From assembly GCF_017104965.1 (NCBI RefSeq), contig NZ_JAAGPR010000043.1:1-61849 (forward strand): DNA of 61,849 nt. Direction: 5' to 3'. The stretch comes from Paraburkholderia sp. Ac-20340. GTDB lineage: Bacteria; Pseudomonadota; Gammaproteobacteria; Burkholderiales; Burkholderiaceae. Position numbers and translations under genes: made by a program. The notes under the pieces are model-generated. The model ran no database searches and had not been told where the DNA came from. It saw only the letters and a program-made list of their open reading frames with translations. Below are positions 41,506 to 48,946 of the stretch, piece by piece (within the stretch, counting starts at the first letter, position 1; each line of letters starts with the position of its first letter).

Positions 41506-42993
41506 ATGAACGGAATCGACACCAGCGCCGCGTCGCTGCTCGCGAGCCGCATAGGCGCGCTGGGGCCGACCGGCGCGCAGAGCAGCGCCGGCACCGCGCA
41601 GACGGGCGTATCCGCGCTCGCGGGCGGCGCCATCGCGCTGCCCGACGCGCAGAGCGTCGATACGCCGCAGGCGTCGGCGCAGACCGTGCTGTCGGCGGTG
41701 GCGCTGGCGCTCGACGCGATCATCCGCTCCGGCGGCGAGGCCACGCCCGCCGTGGTTGGCCGCGCGCCGGTGTGGAGCGATCCCGATGCAGCCGATGCAG
41801 GCGCCGACGCGCAATCCCTGCCGTTGCCGGGGCTGACGAATCCGGCCAGCGCGGCCGCGCAGGCGCTGGAAGCGGCGCTGCTCGCGGAAGTCGAGGCGCA
41901 GGCCGGGCTCGTGGGCGCGGCGCAGGACGGCGCGGATGCTGCCGATACCGCCAACGCAACTTACACGACCAACGCCGCGAACGCTGCAAGCGCGCAAAAC
42001 ACCCAGAGCGCCGCGGGCGTCGCGCTCGCGGCGCAGGCCGGGCCGGTAGCGGCGCTGGCGGCTTCGCTCGCGCAGACCGTGGCGCAAAGCGGCCTGTTCT
42101 ACGAATCGCATCTGGCCCAATGGCTGCGCGGCCAGCGCACGCCGGGCGATCTCGCCGACGAACCCCAGAACCGCCTCACCGGCGGCGGCGCGCAATTGCC
42201 GCTCGACTGGGCGTCGTCGCCCGACGACATCGACGACGTTTTCTGGACCGAACTGCCGAACGCCGCCCAGCAGGGCGCGCGCGCAGCGGCGAATGCGGCG
42301 CAGCAGGCGCCCGGCACGTCGCGCGGCGCCGAAACCAATGCCGCCTTCGCGCAGGAAGCCGCGCGCGGTCACGCGACGTCTCTGCTCGGCGACACGCTGC
42401 TGCCCGCCGTGCATACGCCGGGCGGCGCGGGCGCGAGCGCAGGCGTGCATGAAGCGCTGCTGCCGCTGGTGCGTCAGCAGCTCGATCTGCTCGCCACCGG
42501 CGAATTCCGCTGGACCGGCGAAGCCTGGCCGGGCGTGCGCCTCGACTGGACGATTCAACCGGACGAATACGATCCGCGCGACCCCGGCAATGGCGGCCGC
42601 GGCACCGACGAAGACGCCACGCCCTGGCACACGCGCCTGACGCTGGCGCTGCCGTCGCTCGGCACGGTGGATGCCGAACTGACGCTCACGGGCAAAACGC
42701 TCGCGGTGCGCGTACAGGCGAGCCCCGGCGGCGCGCAGCGTCTCACCGACAACAGCGAAGCGCTGCGTGGACGGCTGGAAGCGCTGGGACTTGCGCTGGC
42801 GGGTTTGTCGATCCGCGAAATCGGCGGTGGCACGGTGCACGCGAGCGCAGCCGATGCGGCGCGCGCCGCCGACGCCTACGCGCGCAACGCCGCCGCGCCA
42901 GCGCCGGAGCACCACGCCGCCGAAGCCGCAACGGCCACCGCAGCCGCAGCAACCACCGACTCAACCGATCCGAACGACTGGGAGCGCGGATGA
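41506..42993 (+). CDS. Second FliK-like hook-length control protein
   Basis: 495 residues, Ala-rich, with a C-terminal Flg_hook-like domain at about 365-440. Recognisable segments are RLTLALPSLGTVDAELTLTG, LAVRVQASPGGAQRLTDNSE and LRGRLEALGLALAGLSIREI. The same layout as FliK (disordered ruler plus hook domain) is seen, but with little direct identity to the fliK product of this window. It overlaps by 4 nt a gene for an isolated FlhB C-terminal domain, the partner that FliK acts on. ATG 41506, no strong ribosome binding site. A weak GC hairpin lies in the gap after fliT. Confidence 0.85.
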   Translation: MNGIDTSAASLLASRIGALGPTGAQSSAGTAQTGVSALAGGAIALPDAQSVDTPQASAQTVLSAVALALDAIIRSGGEATPAVVGRAPVWSDPDAADAGADAQSLPLPGLTNPASAAAQALEAALLAEVEAQAGLVGAAQDGADAADTANATYTTNAANAASAQNTQSAAGVALAAQAGPVAALAASLAQTVAQSGLFYESHLAQWLRGQRTPGDLADEPQNRLTGGGAQLPLDWASSPDDIDDVFWTELPNAAQQGARAAANAAQQAPGTSRGAETNAAFAQEAARGHATSLLGDTLLPAVHTPGGAGASAGVHEALLPLVRQQLDLLATGEFRWTGEAWPGVRLDWTIQPDEYDPRDPGNGGRGTDEDATPWHTRLTLALPSLGTVDAELTLTGKTLAVRVQASPGGAQRLTDNSEALRGRLEALGLALAGLSIREIGGGTVHASAADAARAADAYARNAAAPAPEHHAAEAATATAAAATTDSTDPNDWERG

Positions 42994-43379
42994 GCCGCAC
43001 GAACCGCAGGAGCGCCGCGGCGCTCGCCTACGACGATCCCGCTTCGCGCGATGGCGCGCCGCGCGTAGTCGCGAAGGGCTATGGCCTTGTCGCCGAGATG
43101 ATCGTGCAGCGCGCGAAGGAAGCGGGCCTCTATGTGCACGAGGCGCCGGAAATGGTCTCGCTGCTGATGCAGGTGGATCTGGACTCGCAGATTCCGCCGC
43201 AGCTCTATCAGGCGGTGGCGGAACTGCTCGCCTGGCTGCACAAGCTCGAAGCCGTCGATAGCGGCGCGAAGGCCGACGCCGCGAAAGCGCCGAAATCCGC
43301 GCAATCCACGCAAGGCGATGTGCCCGACGCCAAGGCGCTCGCGATTCACGCCTATCGCTTTCCGGCCCTGCCAGGCTGA
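42990..43379 (+). CDS. FhlB-like orphan FlhB cytoplasmic domain
   Basis: 129 residues that match only the cytoplasmic C-terminal half of FlhB/YscU: AALAYDDPASRDGAPRVVAK, KEAGLYVHEAPEMVSLLMQV, then DLDSQIPPQLYQAVAELLAW. There is no membrane domain, and the NPTH cleavage motif is replaced by sequence around YDDP, so it cannot be autocleaved in the usual way. Similar small proteins (FhlB, YlqH) are known and can partly substitute for the FlhB C-domain. The ATG overlaps the end of the second FliK-like gene (ATGA). The C-terminal third is Lys/Ala/Ser-rich. It converges on the aldehyde dehydrogenase gene 21 nt away. Confidence 0.88.
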   Translation: MSRTNRRSAAALAYDDPASRDGAPRVVAKGYGLVAEMIVQRAKEAGLYVHEAPEMVSLLMQVDLDSQIPPQLYQAVAELLAWLHKLEAVDSGAKADAAKAPKSAQSTQGDVPDAKALAIHAYRFPALPG

Positions 43380-43400
43380 AGCCGCGCCGGTAACCCCGCG

Positions 43401-44849
43401 CTAGAACTTCAGCATCAGGCGAATCAGCGTATTGAACAGCTTGCCGTAGGGCGGCGCGATCAGATGCCGCCCGTTCAGGCGCGCCTGCGTGAACACGGGC
43501 TTCATCTTCGAGAACGTGCAGAAGCCTTCGTAGCCGTGATACGAACCCATGCCGCTCGCGCCCACGCCGCCGAACGGCAGGCCTTCGGCGGCGATATGCA
43601 TCAACGTTTCGTTCACCGACATCCCGCCCGCGATGGTCTCGCGCGTCACGCGATCGACGGTTTGCGCGTCGTCGGCGTAAAGGTAGAGCGCCAGCGGCCG
43701 CGCGCGGGCGTTCACGTAGCGCAGCGCTTCGTCGAGCGAGTCGTAAGGCACGATCGGCAGCAGCGGCCCGAAAATTTCCTCCTGCATCAACTGCGTGTGC
43801 GCGGGCGCGCCCGTCACCAGCACCGGCGCGAACTGGCGCGTGGCCGCGTCGCGAGGCCCGAGCGCGTGCAGTTGCGCGCCTGCGGCCTGGGCTTCGTCGG
43901 CGAGACGCTCCAGCCGTTCGTAGTGTTTCGGCGAAATGATCGAGGTGTAGTCGCGGTTGCGCGCGAAATCGGGATAAAGCTCGTTGAAGCGCTGGTGCGC
44001 CCGCACGATAAACGCCTCTTCCTTGCCGCGCGGCAGCAGCACGTAATCGGGCGCGATGCAGGTTTGCCCCGCGTTGAGCGTCTTGCCGAGCAGCAGGCTG
44101 TCCACCGCGTACTCGAAACGCGCCTGTTCGCCGATCAGCGCGGGCGACTTGCCGCCCAGTTCCAGCGTGACCGGCGTGAGGTTCGCGGCGGCCGCGCGCA
44201 TGACTTCGTGGCCGATGCGCGTCGAGCCGGTAAACAGCAGGTGATCGAAGGGCAGCGCGGTGAAGGCCGCGCCCACGGCGGCGTCGCCGTTGACGACCGT
44301 GACGTGATCGGCAGCGAAGGTCTGGGCGATCAGATCCGCGAATAGCGCCGAGGTGCGCGGCGTCAGCTCCGACATCTTGATCATCGCCCGGCAGCCCGCC
44401 GTGAGCGCGCACACCAGCGGCCCCGCGCCGAGCAGCAGCGGATAGTTCCACGGCACCACGATGCCCGCCACGCCGATCGGCTGCGGCACCACGCGTGCGC
44501 GGCCCGGCATCAGCCATTTGCCCGCGCGGCGGCGCTGCGGCCGCATCCAGCGTGCGCCGTGCTTGAGCGCCGAATCGATTTCCTGCTTGAGCACCACGAA
44601 TTCCGCGAGCGCGACTTCGGCTTTCGAACGCTGGCCGAAGTCGGCGTTCATGGTATCGGCCAGCGCGTCCTGGTTCGCGAACAGCACGTCGCGCAGCGCG
44701 CGCAGATGGCGTGCGCGTTCGCTCCACGCGGGAAACGGCGCGCGCAGATACGCTTCGCGTTGCGCCGCGAGGCGCTCGCCGAGCGTGGTGTCCAGGCTGG
44801 CGGTGTCACCGCTCGCGCGGGCGACGGCTTCGGGCAGATCGTGCTTCAT
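43401..44849 (-). CDS. Coniferyl-aldehyde-dehydrogenase-like ALDH
   Basis: NAD(P)-dependent aldehyde dehydrogenase, 482 residues, most like the coniferyl aldehyde dehydrogenase/ALDH3 branch. Catalytic C264 in GQTCIAPD, general base E230 in LELGGKSP, cofactor region PWNYPLLLGAGPLV and FTGSTRIGHEVM. Oxidises an aldehyde to the acid; the real substrate is not visible in the sequence. 33 nt downstream of the aidB-like gene on the same strand, so probably co-transcribed with it. Confidence 0.93.
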   Translation of the reverse strand: MKHDLPEAVARASGDTASLDTTLGERLAAQREAYLRAPFPAWSERARHLRALRDVLFANQDALADTMNADFGQRSKAEVALAEFVVLKQEIDSALKHGARWMRPQRRRAGKWLMPGRARVVPQPIGVAGIVVPWNYPLLLGAGPLVCALTAGCRAMIKMSELTPRTSALFADLIAQTFAADHVTVVNGDAAVGAAFTALPFDHLLFTGSTRIGHEVMRAAAANLTPVTLELGGKSPALIGEQARFEYAVDSLLLGKTLNAGQTCIAPDYVLLPRGKEEAFIVRAHQRFNELYPDFARNRDYTSIISPKHYERLERLADEAQAAGAQLHALGPRDAATRQFAPVLVTGAPAHTQLMQEEIFGPLLPIVPYDSLDEALRYVNARARPLALYLYADDAQTVDRVTRETIAGGMSVNETLMHIAAEGLPFGGVGASGMGSYHGYEGFCTFSKMKPVFTQARLNGRHLIAPPYGKLFNTLIRLMLKF

Positions 44850-44882
44850 GGTCGGTCCTTTGAGATTGGCGTCGGGCGCGGT

Positions 44883-46643
44883 TCAGGCGGCGGTGTGCTG
44901 CAGATAGTCGATGGGCAGGGCGCGCGCGATCAGCGCCGCGTGATCGAAGCGCGCGGGCAGGGTGCCGGACACGCGGCCGCAATCGGCGTCGTGCTCGTCC
45001 AGACGCGTGGCGATAAAAGCATCGGCGACTTCGGGCGGCCCCGCACGCAGCAGCATGGCCTGCGCGATCAGCACGATCTGCTGGGCGATGCGCCGCGCGC
45101 TGGCTTCGCGCGTGCCGGGCGCGCCATTGAGCAGCGCCGACAGACGATCGAGCGCCGCGCCCAGCACCGGATGCCCGGCCGCGTCGCGCCGCCACACCAG
45201 AAAGAGCGCCTGCGCGGCGTCGGCTTCGCGCTCCAGCGCGCGCAGCACGTCGAGGCACATCACGTTGCCCGACCCTTCCCAGATCGAGTTGACGGGCGCT
45301 TCGCGATAAAAGCGCGCCATCGGCCCTTCTTCCACATAGCCGTTGCCGCCCCAGACTTCCATCGCTTCGCCCGTGAAAGCGAGCGCGCGCTTGCAAACCC
45401 AGAACTTCGCGGCGGGCGTGACGATGCGCCGCCACGCGCGCGCGATGCGGGCGGTGTCGTCTTCCGTGTTGCGATCGGGCGTGGCTTGCTCGAACGCCTG
45501 CGCCAGATGCATGAAGAGCACGGTGGCGGCTTCGGATTCCAGCGAGAGATCGGCGAGCACGTTCTGCATCAACGGTTGATCGGCGAGCAGGCGGCCGAAC
45601 GCGCTGCGGTGGCGCGCATGGTGAATCGCCTGCACGAGCGCCGCGCGCATCAGCGCCGCGCTGCCGATCACGCAGTCGAGCCGCGTGAAATTCGCCATTT
45701 CGATGATGGTGGGCACGCCGCGTCCTTCGTCGCCGACCATCACGCCGTAGGCGTCGAAAAATTCCACCTCGCTGCTGGCGTTCGAGCGATTGCCGAGCTT
45801 GTCTTTCAGGCGCTGCACGACGACGGCGTTTTTCGTGCCGTCGGGGCGAAAGCGCGGCACGAAGAAGCACGAAAGAGCGTCGTGTTCGGTGCTGCGCGCG
45901 AGCACCAGATGCGCGTCGCACTGCGGCGCGGAGAAGAACCACTTGTGGCCGGTCAGCAGATAGGGCGCGCCGCGTCCGCTCGCGACACCGGCCGGGCGCG
46001 CTTCGGTGCGGTTGCTGCGCACATCCGAGCCGCCCTGTTTCTCGGTCATGCCCATGCCGATCATCATCGAGCGCTTCTGCGCAAGCGGCACGTCGCGCGC
46101 GTCGTGCTCGCGTGTGTAGAGCTTGTCGCGCAGCGTTTCGAACAGCGCGGGTTCGTTTTGCAGCACCGGAATGCTTGCAAACGTCATGGTGAGCGGACAC
46201 AGCGAGCCCGATTCAAGCTGCGCGTGCAGGAAGTAGCCCGCGCAGCGCGCGGCCATTGCGCCCGCCCGCGGCTGCGAAAACGGCAGCGCGTGCAGGCCTT
46301 CGGCGCGCAGCAGGGCGAGCAGATCGTGCCAGGCCGGATGGAATTCGAGGGCGTCGATGCGCTCGCCGCGCGGGCTGTGCGTGTGCAGTTCAGGCGCGTG
46401 GCGGTTGGCGAGATCGGCGAGTTCGAGCGTGGCCGCTTCGCCGAGCTTCGCGCCGTGTTGCGTCAGCGCATCGCGATGCCACTCGGCGCCTGCGCGCACG
46501 AGCGCTTCGCCCAGCGCCGGGTCGCAGGCAAAAAGGTTGTAATCGACGAGCGGCGGAGCCTGATTCGTGACTTCGTGCGTGGTGCCGGCGCGGTGCGTGC
46601 CGGGCGCCATCGCTGCGGTCTGCATCGATTCGAGCGGTTCCAT
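44883..46643 (-). CDS. aidB: AidB-type acyl-CoA dehydrogenase family protein
   Basis: FAD-containing acyl-CoA dehydrogenase homologue of the AidB branch (in E. coli part of the Ada alkylation response, with weak isovaleryl-CoA dehydrogenase activity). 586 residues. Nearly the full AidB pattern is present: LHAQLESGSLCPLTMTFAS, IGMGMTEKQGGSDVRSNRTE, TGHKWFFSAPQCDAHLVLAR, LKDKLGNRSNASSEVEFFDA and REAPVNSIWEGSGNVMCLDV. Here it is grouped with an aldehyde dehydrogenase rather than with ada or alkA, so a catabolic role is equally possible. Its upstream region holds a 9-bp tandem repeat. Confidence 0.94.
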   Translation of the reverse strand: MEPLESMQTAAMAPGTHRAGTTHEVTNQAPPLVDYNLFACDPALGEALVRAGAEWHRDALTQHGAKLGEAATLELADLANRHAPELHTHSPRGERIDALEFHPAWHDLLALLRAEGLHALPFSQPRAGAMAARCAGYFLHAQLESGSLCPLTMTFASIPVLQNEPALFETLRDKLYTREHDARDVPLAQKRSMMIGMGMTEKQGGSDVRSNRTEARPAGVASGRGAPYLLTGHKWFFSAPQCDAHLVLARSTEHDALSCFFVPRFRPDGTKNAVVVQRLKDKLGNRSNASSEVEFFDAYGVMVGDEGRGVPTIIEMANFTRLDCVIGSAALMRAALVQAIHHARHRSAFGRLLADQPLMQNVLADLSLESEAATVLFMHLAQAFEQATPDRNTEDDTARIARAWRRIVTPAAKFWVCKRALAFTGEAMEVWGGNGYVEEGPMARFYREAPVNSIWEGSGNVMCLDVLRALEREADAAQALFLVWRRDAAGHPVLGAALDRLSALLNGAPGTREASARRIAQQIVLIAQAMLLRAGPPEVADAFIATRLDEHDADCGRVSGTLPARFDHAALIARALPIDYLQHTAA

Positions 46644-46697
46644 CGTGACCTGTCTCCATCGGCGGCGCGCCTGGGCGGGCGCGGCCGGTCATGTTGT

Positions 46698-46733
46698 CGT
46701 GGTTCGCGTGGTTCGTGTGTTTCGCGTGTTTCG
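46698..46733. repeat. Four tandem 9-bp repeats upstream of aidB
   Basis: CGTGGTTCG, CGTGGTTCG, TGTGTTTCG, CGTGTTTCG in direct succession, ending about 55 bp from the aidB start codon (minus strand reads CGAAACACG and CGAACCACG units). The arrangement looks like an array of binding sites; no known binder is recognised. Confidence 0.6.
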
Positions 46734-46940
46734 TATCGGCGGCGGGAGCGGCGGCGCGGCGGGCCGCCTGGTAAGCGCCCGCGCATGAAGTGTCCGCGAT
46801 TGCGGCTGGAGAATGCTCCGGCGCTCCCTGTGATGCTTGCCGGAACCTTTCAGCTCTGTTGGCTGAACCGTCCTTCATGGTAGCCGCCTATGAGCCACCG
46901 ACAGCCCGTCAGAATTAGAGGGTGCGCTCTGACATAAATG

Positions 46941-46970
46941 CTGACCCAAGCTTCAGACGCTTCCTACAAT
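46941..46970 (+). promoter_or_regulatory. Sigma-70-like promoter of the GMC oxidoreductase gene
   Basis: CTGACC (46941-46946), 18 nt, TACAAT (46965-46970). The start codon is 92 nt downstream. Confidence 0.5.
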
Positions 46971-47062
46971 GCGCGATACAAAGAAATCGAACGAGCGTGC
47001 ATCTAGCGTGCCTCATCCCGACGCCGGCTGCAACTTCGGTCGGATACAGGGAGGCAAACTAG

Positions 47063-48694
47063 ATGGAATACGACTACATCATCGTAGGCGGCGGCTCGGG
47101 CGGCGCATCGCTCGCCGGACGCCTGGCCGAGCGTTGTCCCGAGGCCCAGATCGCGCTGATCGAGGCCGGTCCGCATACCGAACGCAATCTCTTCGTCAAC
47201 ATGCCGATGGGCGTGGCGGCGCTCGTGCCGTTTCGCACGAAGAACAACTACGCCTACCAGACCGAGCCGCAGCCGGGCCTCGCGGGCCGTCGCGGTTACC
47301 AGCCGCGCGGGCGCGGCTTCGGCGGTTCGAGCGCCATCAACGCGATGATCTACACGCGCGGCCATCGGCTCGATTACGACGAATGGGCGCAACTGGGCTG
47401 TGCGGGCTGGGCGTGGGACGACGTGCTGCCGTATTTCCTGCGCGCCGAGGACAACGCGCGCGGCGCGAATCCCTGGCACGGCGCGGGCGGGCCGCTGGGC
47501 GTATCGGATCTGGTCGAGCGCAATCCGGTGGCGCAGCGCTTTGTCGCGGCTGCGCGCGAAGCGGGCTTTCCGGCCAACGACGACTTCAACGGCGCGGAAC
47601 AGGAAGGCGTGGGCTTCTATCAGGTCACGCAGCGCGGCGGCGAGCGCTGCACCGTGGCGCGCGCCTATCTCTACGGCAAGCCGCGCCCGAATCTCCATCT
47701 GATCGCCGATGCCACCGTGCTGCGCGTGAGCTTCGACGGCACGCGCGCAAGCGGCGTCGAAGTCGCGCGCGGCGGGCGCACCGAAACGCTGCTCGCGCGC
47801 GCCGAAGTGATTCTCGCGGCGGGCGCGTTCAACACGCCGCAACTGCTGATGTGCTCGGGCATCGGTCCCGCCGATCAACTGCGCGCGCACGGCATCGGCG
47901 TGCTGCACGATGCGCCCGAGGTGGGGCGCAACCTGATCGACCATATCGACTTCACCTATAACAAGCGCGTGCATTCGAGCGAGACCGTGGGCTATTCGCT
48001 GCGCGGCGCCGCGAAGATGGTGCCCGGCCTGCTGCGTTATCTGCGCACGCGGCGCGGCATGTTCACGACCAACGTCGCCGAGGCGGGCGGTTTCATCAAG
48101 AGCCGCCCGGAACTCGACCGGCCCGATCTGCAACTGCACTTCTGCACGGCGCTCGTCGACGATCACAGCCGCCGCCTGCACTGGGGGCACGGTTATTCGC
48201 TGCATGTCTGCGTGCTGCGCCCGGCCAGCCGCGGCACGGTCACGCTCGCGAGCGCCGATGCGCGCGTCGCGCCCGTGATCGACCCGCGCTTTTTCTCGGA
48301 TACGCGCGACCTCGATCTGCTGGTGGCCGGCACGCGCCTCGCGCGGCGCATTCTGGACGCCGCGCCGCTCGCGCAGATGGGCGGCCGCGAGATCTACACG
48401 CACGCGGGCCAGAGCGACGCCGAACTGCGCGCGACCATCGCCGCCCACGCCGACACGATCTATCACCCGGTCGCCACCTGCCGCATGGGCGGCGATGCGC
48501 GCTCGGTCGTCGATGCGCAACTGCGCGTGCGGGGCGTCACGCATCTGCGTATCGCCGATGCCTCCGTAATGCCGACGTTAATCGGCGGCAATACCAATGC
48601 GCCGACCGTGATGATCGGCGAGCGTGCCGCGGATTTCATCGTCGAAACCCGACGCCAGGGTACGCCTGCGCACGACGCGAAAGTGATTGCCTGA
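47063..48694 (+). CDS. GMC-family FAD-dependent alcohol dehydrogenase
   Basis: 543 residues. The FAD-binding Rossmann motif opens the protein (DYIIVGGGSGGASLAGRL). Conserved GMC segments RGRGFGGSSAINAMIYTRG and AGAFNTPQLLMCSGIGP follow. Likely catalytic pair is H468 in YHPVATCRMG and N512 in GGNTNAPTVMIGE. Closest in style to choline dehydrogenase/AlkJ-type alcohol dehydrogenases, so it probably oxidises a primary alcohol to an aldehyde. Divergent from the aldehyde dehydrogenase/aidB pair, which could act on its product. ATG 47063 with AGGGAGG eight nt upstream. Confidence 0.93.
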   Translation: MEYDYIIVGGGSGGASLAGRLAERCPEAQIALIEAGPHTERNLFVNMPMGVAALVPFRTKNNYAYQTEPQPGLAGRRGYQPRGRGFGGSSAINAMIYTRGHRLDYDEWAQLGCAGWAWDDVLPYFLRAEDNARGANPWHGAGGPLGVSDLVERNPVAQRFVAAAREAGFPANDDFNGAEQEGVGFYQVTQRGGERCTVARAYLYGKPRPNLHLIADATVLRVSFDGTRASGVEVARGGRTETLLARAEVILAAGAFNTPQLLMCSGIGPADQLRAHGIGVLHDAPEVGRNLIDHIDFTYNKRVHSSETVGYSLRGAAKMVPGLLRYLRTRRGMFTTNVAEAGGFIKSRPELDRPDLQLHFCTALVDDHSRRLHWGHGYSLHVCVLRPASRGTVTLASADARVAPVIDPRFFSDTRDLDLLVAGTRLARRILDAAPLAQMGGREIYTHAGQSDAELRATIAAHADTIYHPVATCRMGGDARSVVDAQLRVRGVTHLRIADASVMPTLIGGNTNAPTVMIGERAADFIVETRRQGTPAHDAKVIA

Positions 48695-48757
48695 CAGCGA
48701 GGTTCTATTTCTCCCAGCGGTTTTTCCGCTTCACGATGCCTTCCCTGGCGATGACGC

Positions 48758-48787
48758 AAAAAACGAGGCGCAAGCCGCCTCGTTTTT
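48758..48787. terminator. Terminator after the GMC oxidoreductase gene
   Basis: AAAAACGAGGCG and CGCCTCGTTTTT form a perfect 12-bp stem with a 5-nt loop; T-runs on both strands. Confidence 0.88.
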
Positions 48788-48796
48788 AACGCTGCG

Positions 48797-48834
48797 TTGA
48801 CGAAAAAACCGCTTTTTCATGGGGTTTTCGTCAA
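48797..48834. repeat. 10-bp perfect inverted repeat upstream of DUF937-OmpA gene
   Basis: TTGACGAAAA (48797) and TTTTCGTCAA (48825) face each other across 18 nt. It lies 50 bp upstream of a perfect TATAAT, a position suited to a regulator. No T-run follows the stem, so it is not a second terminator. Confidence 0.55.
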
Positions 48835-48883
48835 AGAGTGTGCGACATGATCGCCACCCTCATTTTCGAGATTTCGGACTCCC

Positions 48884-48889
48884 TATAAT
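48884..48889 (+). promoter_or_regulatory. -10 box of the DUF937-OmpA gene
   Basis: Perfect TATAAT, 57 nt before the start codon. No clear TTGACA at 16-18 nt upstream (the bases there read CATTTT). Confidence 0.5.
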
Positions 48890-48946
48890 CGCGCGGCACC
48901 TTGGGCGTGTCAGTTGGCGCGTCCGCGAACGGGAGGAACCGCCTCG

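Larger units (their letters stand above)
46644..47062. other. Divergent intergenic region aidB-like/GMC oxidoreductase
   Basis: No gene supported. It contains the 9-bp repeat array at 46698-46733 nearest aidB, and a sigma-70-like promoter for the GMC gene at 46941-46970. GGGAGG at 47049-47054 is the GMC ribosome binding site. Confidence 0.55.
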
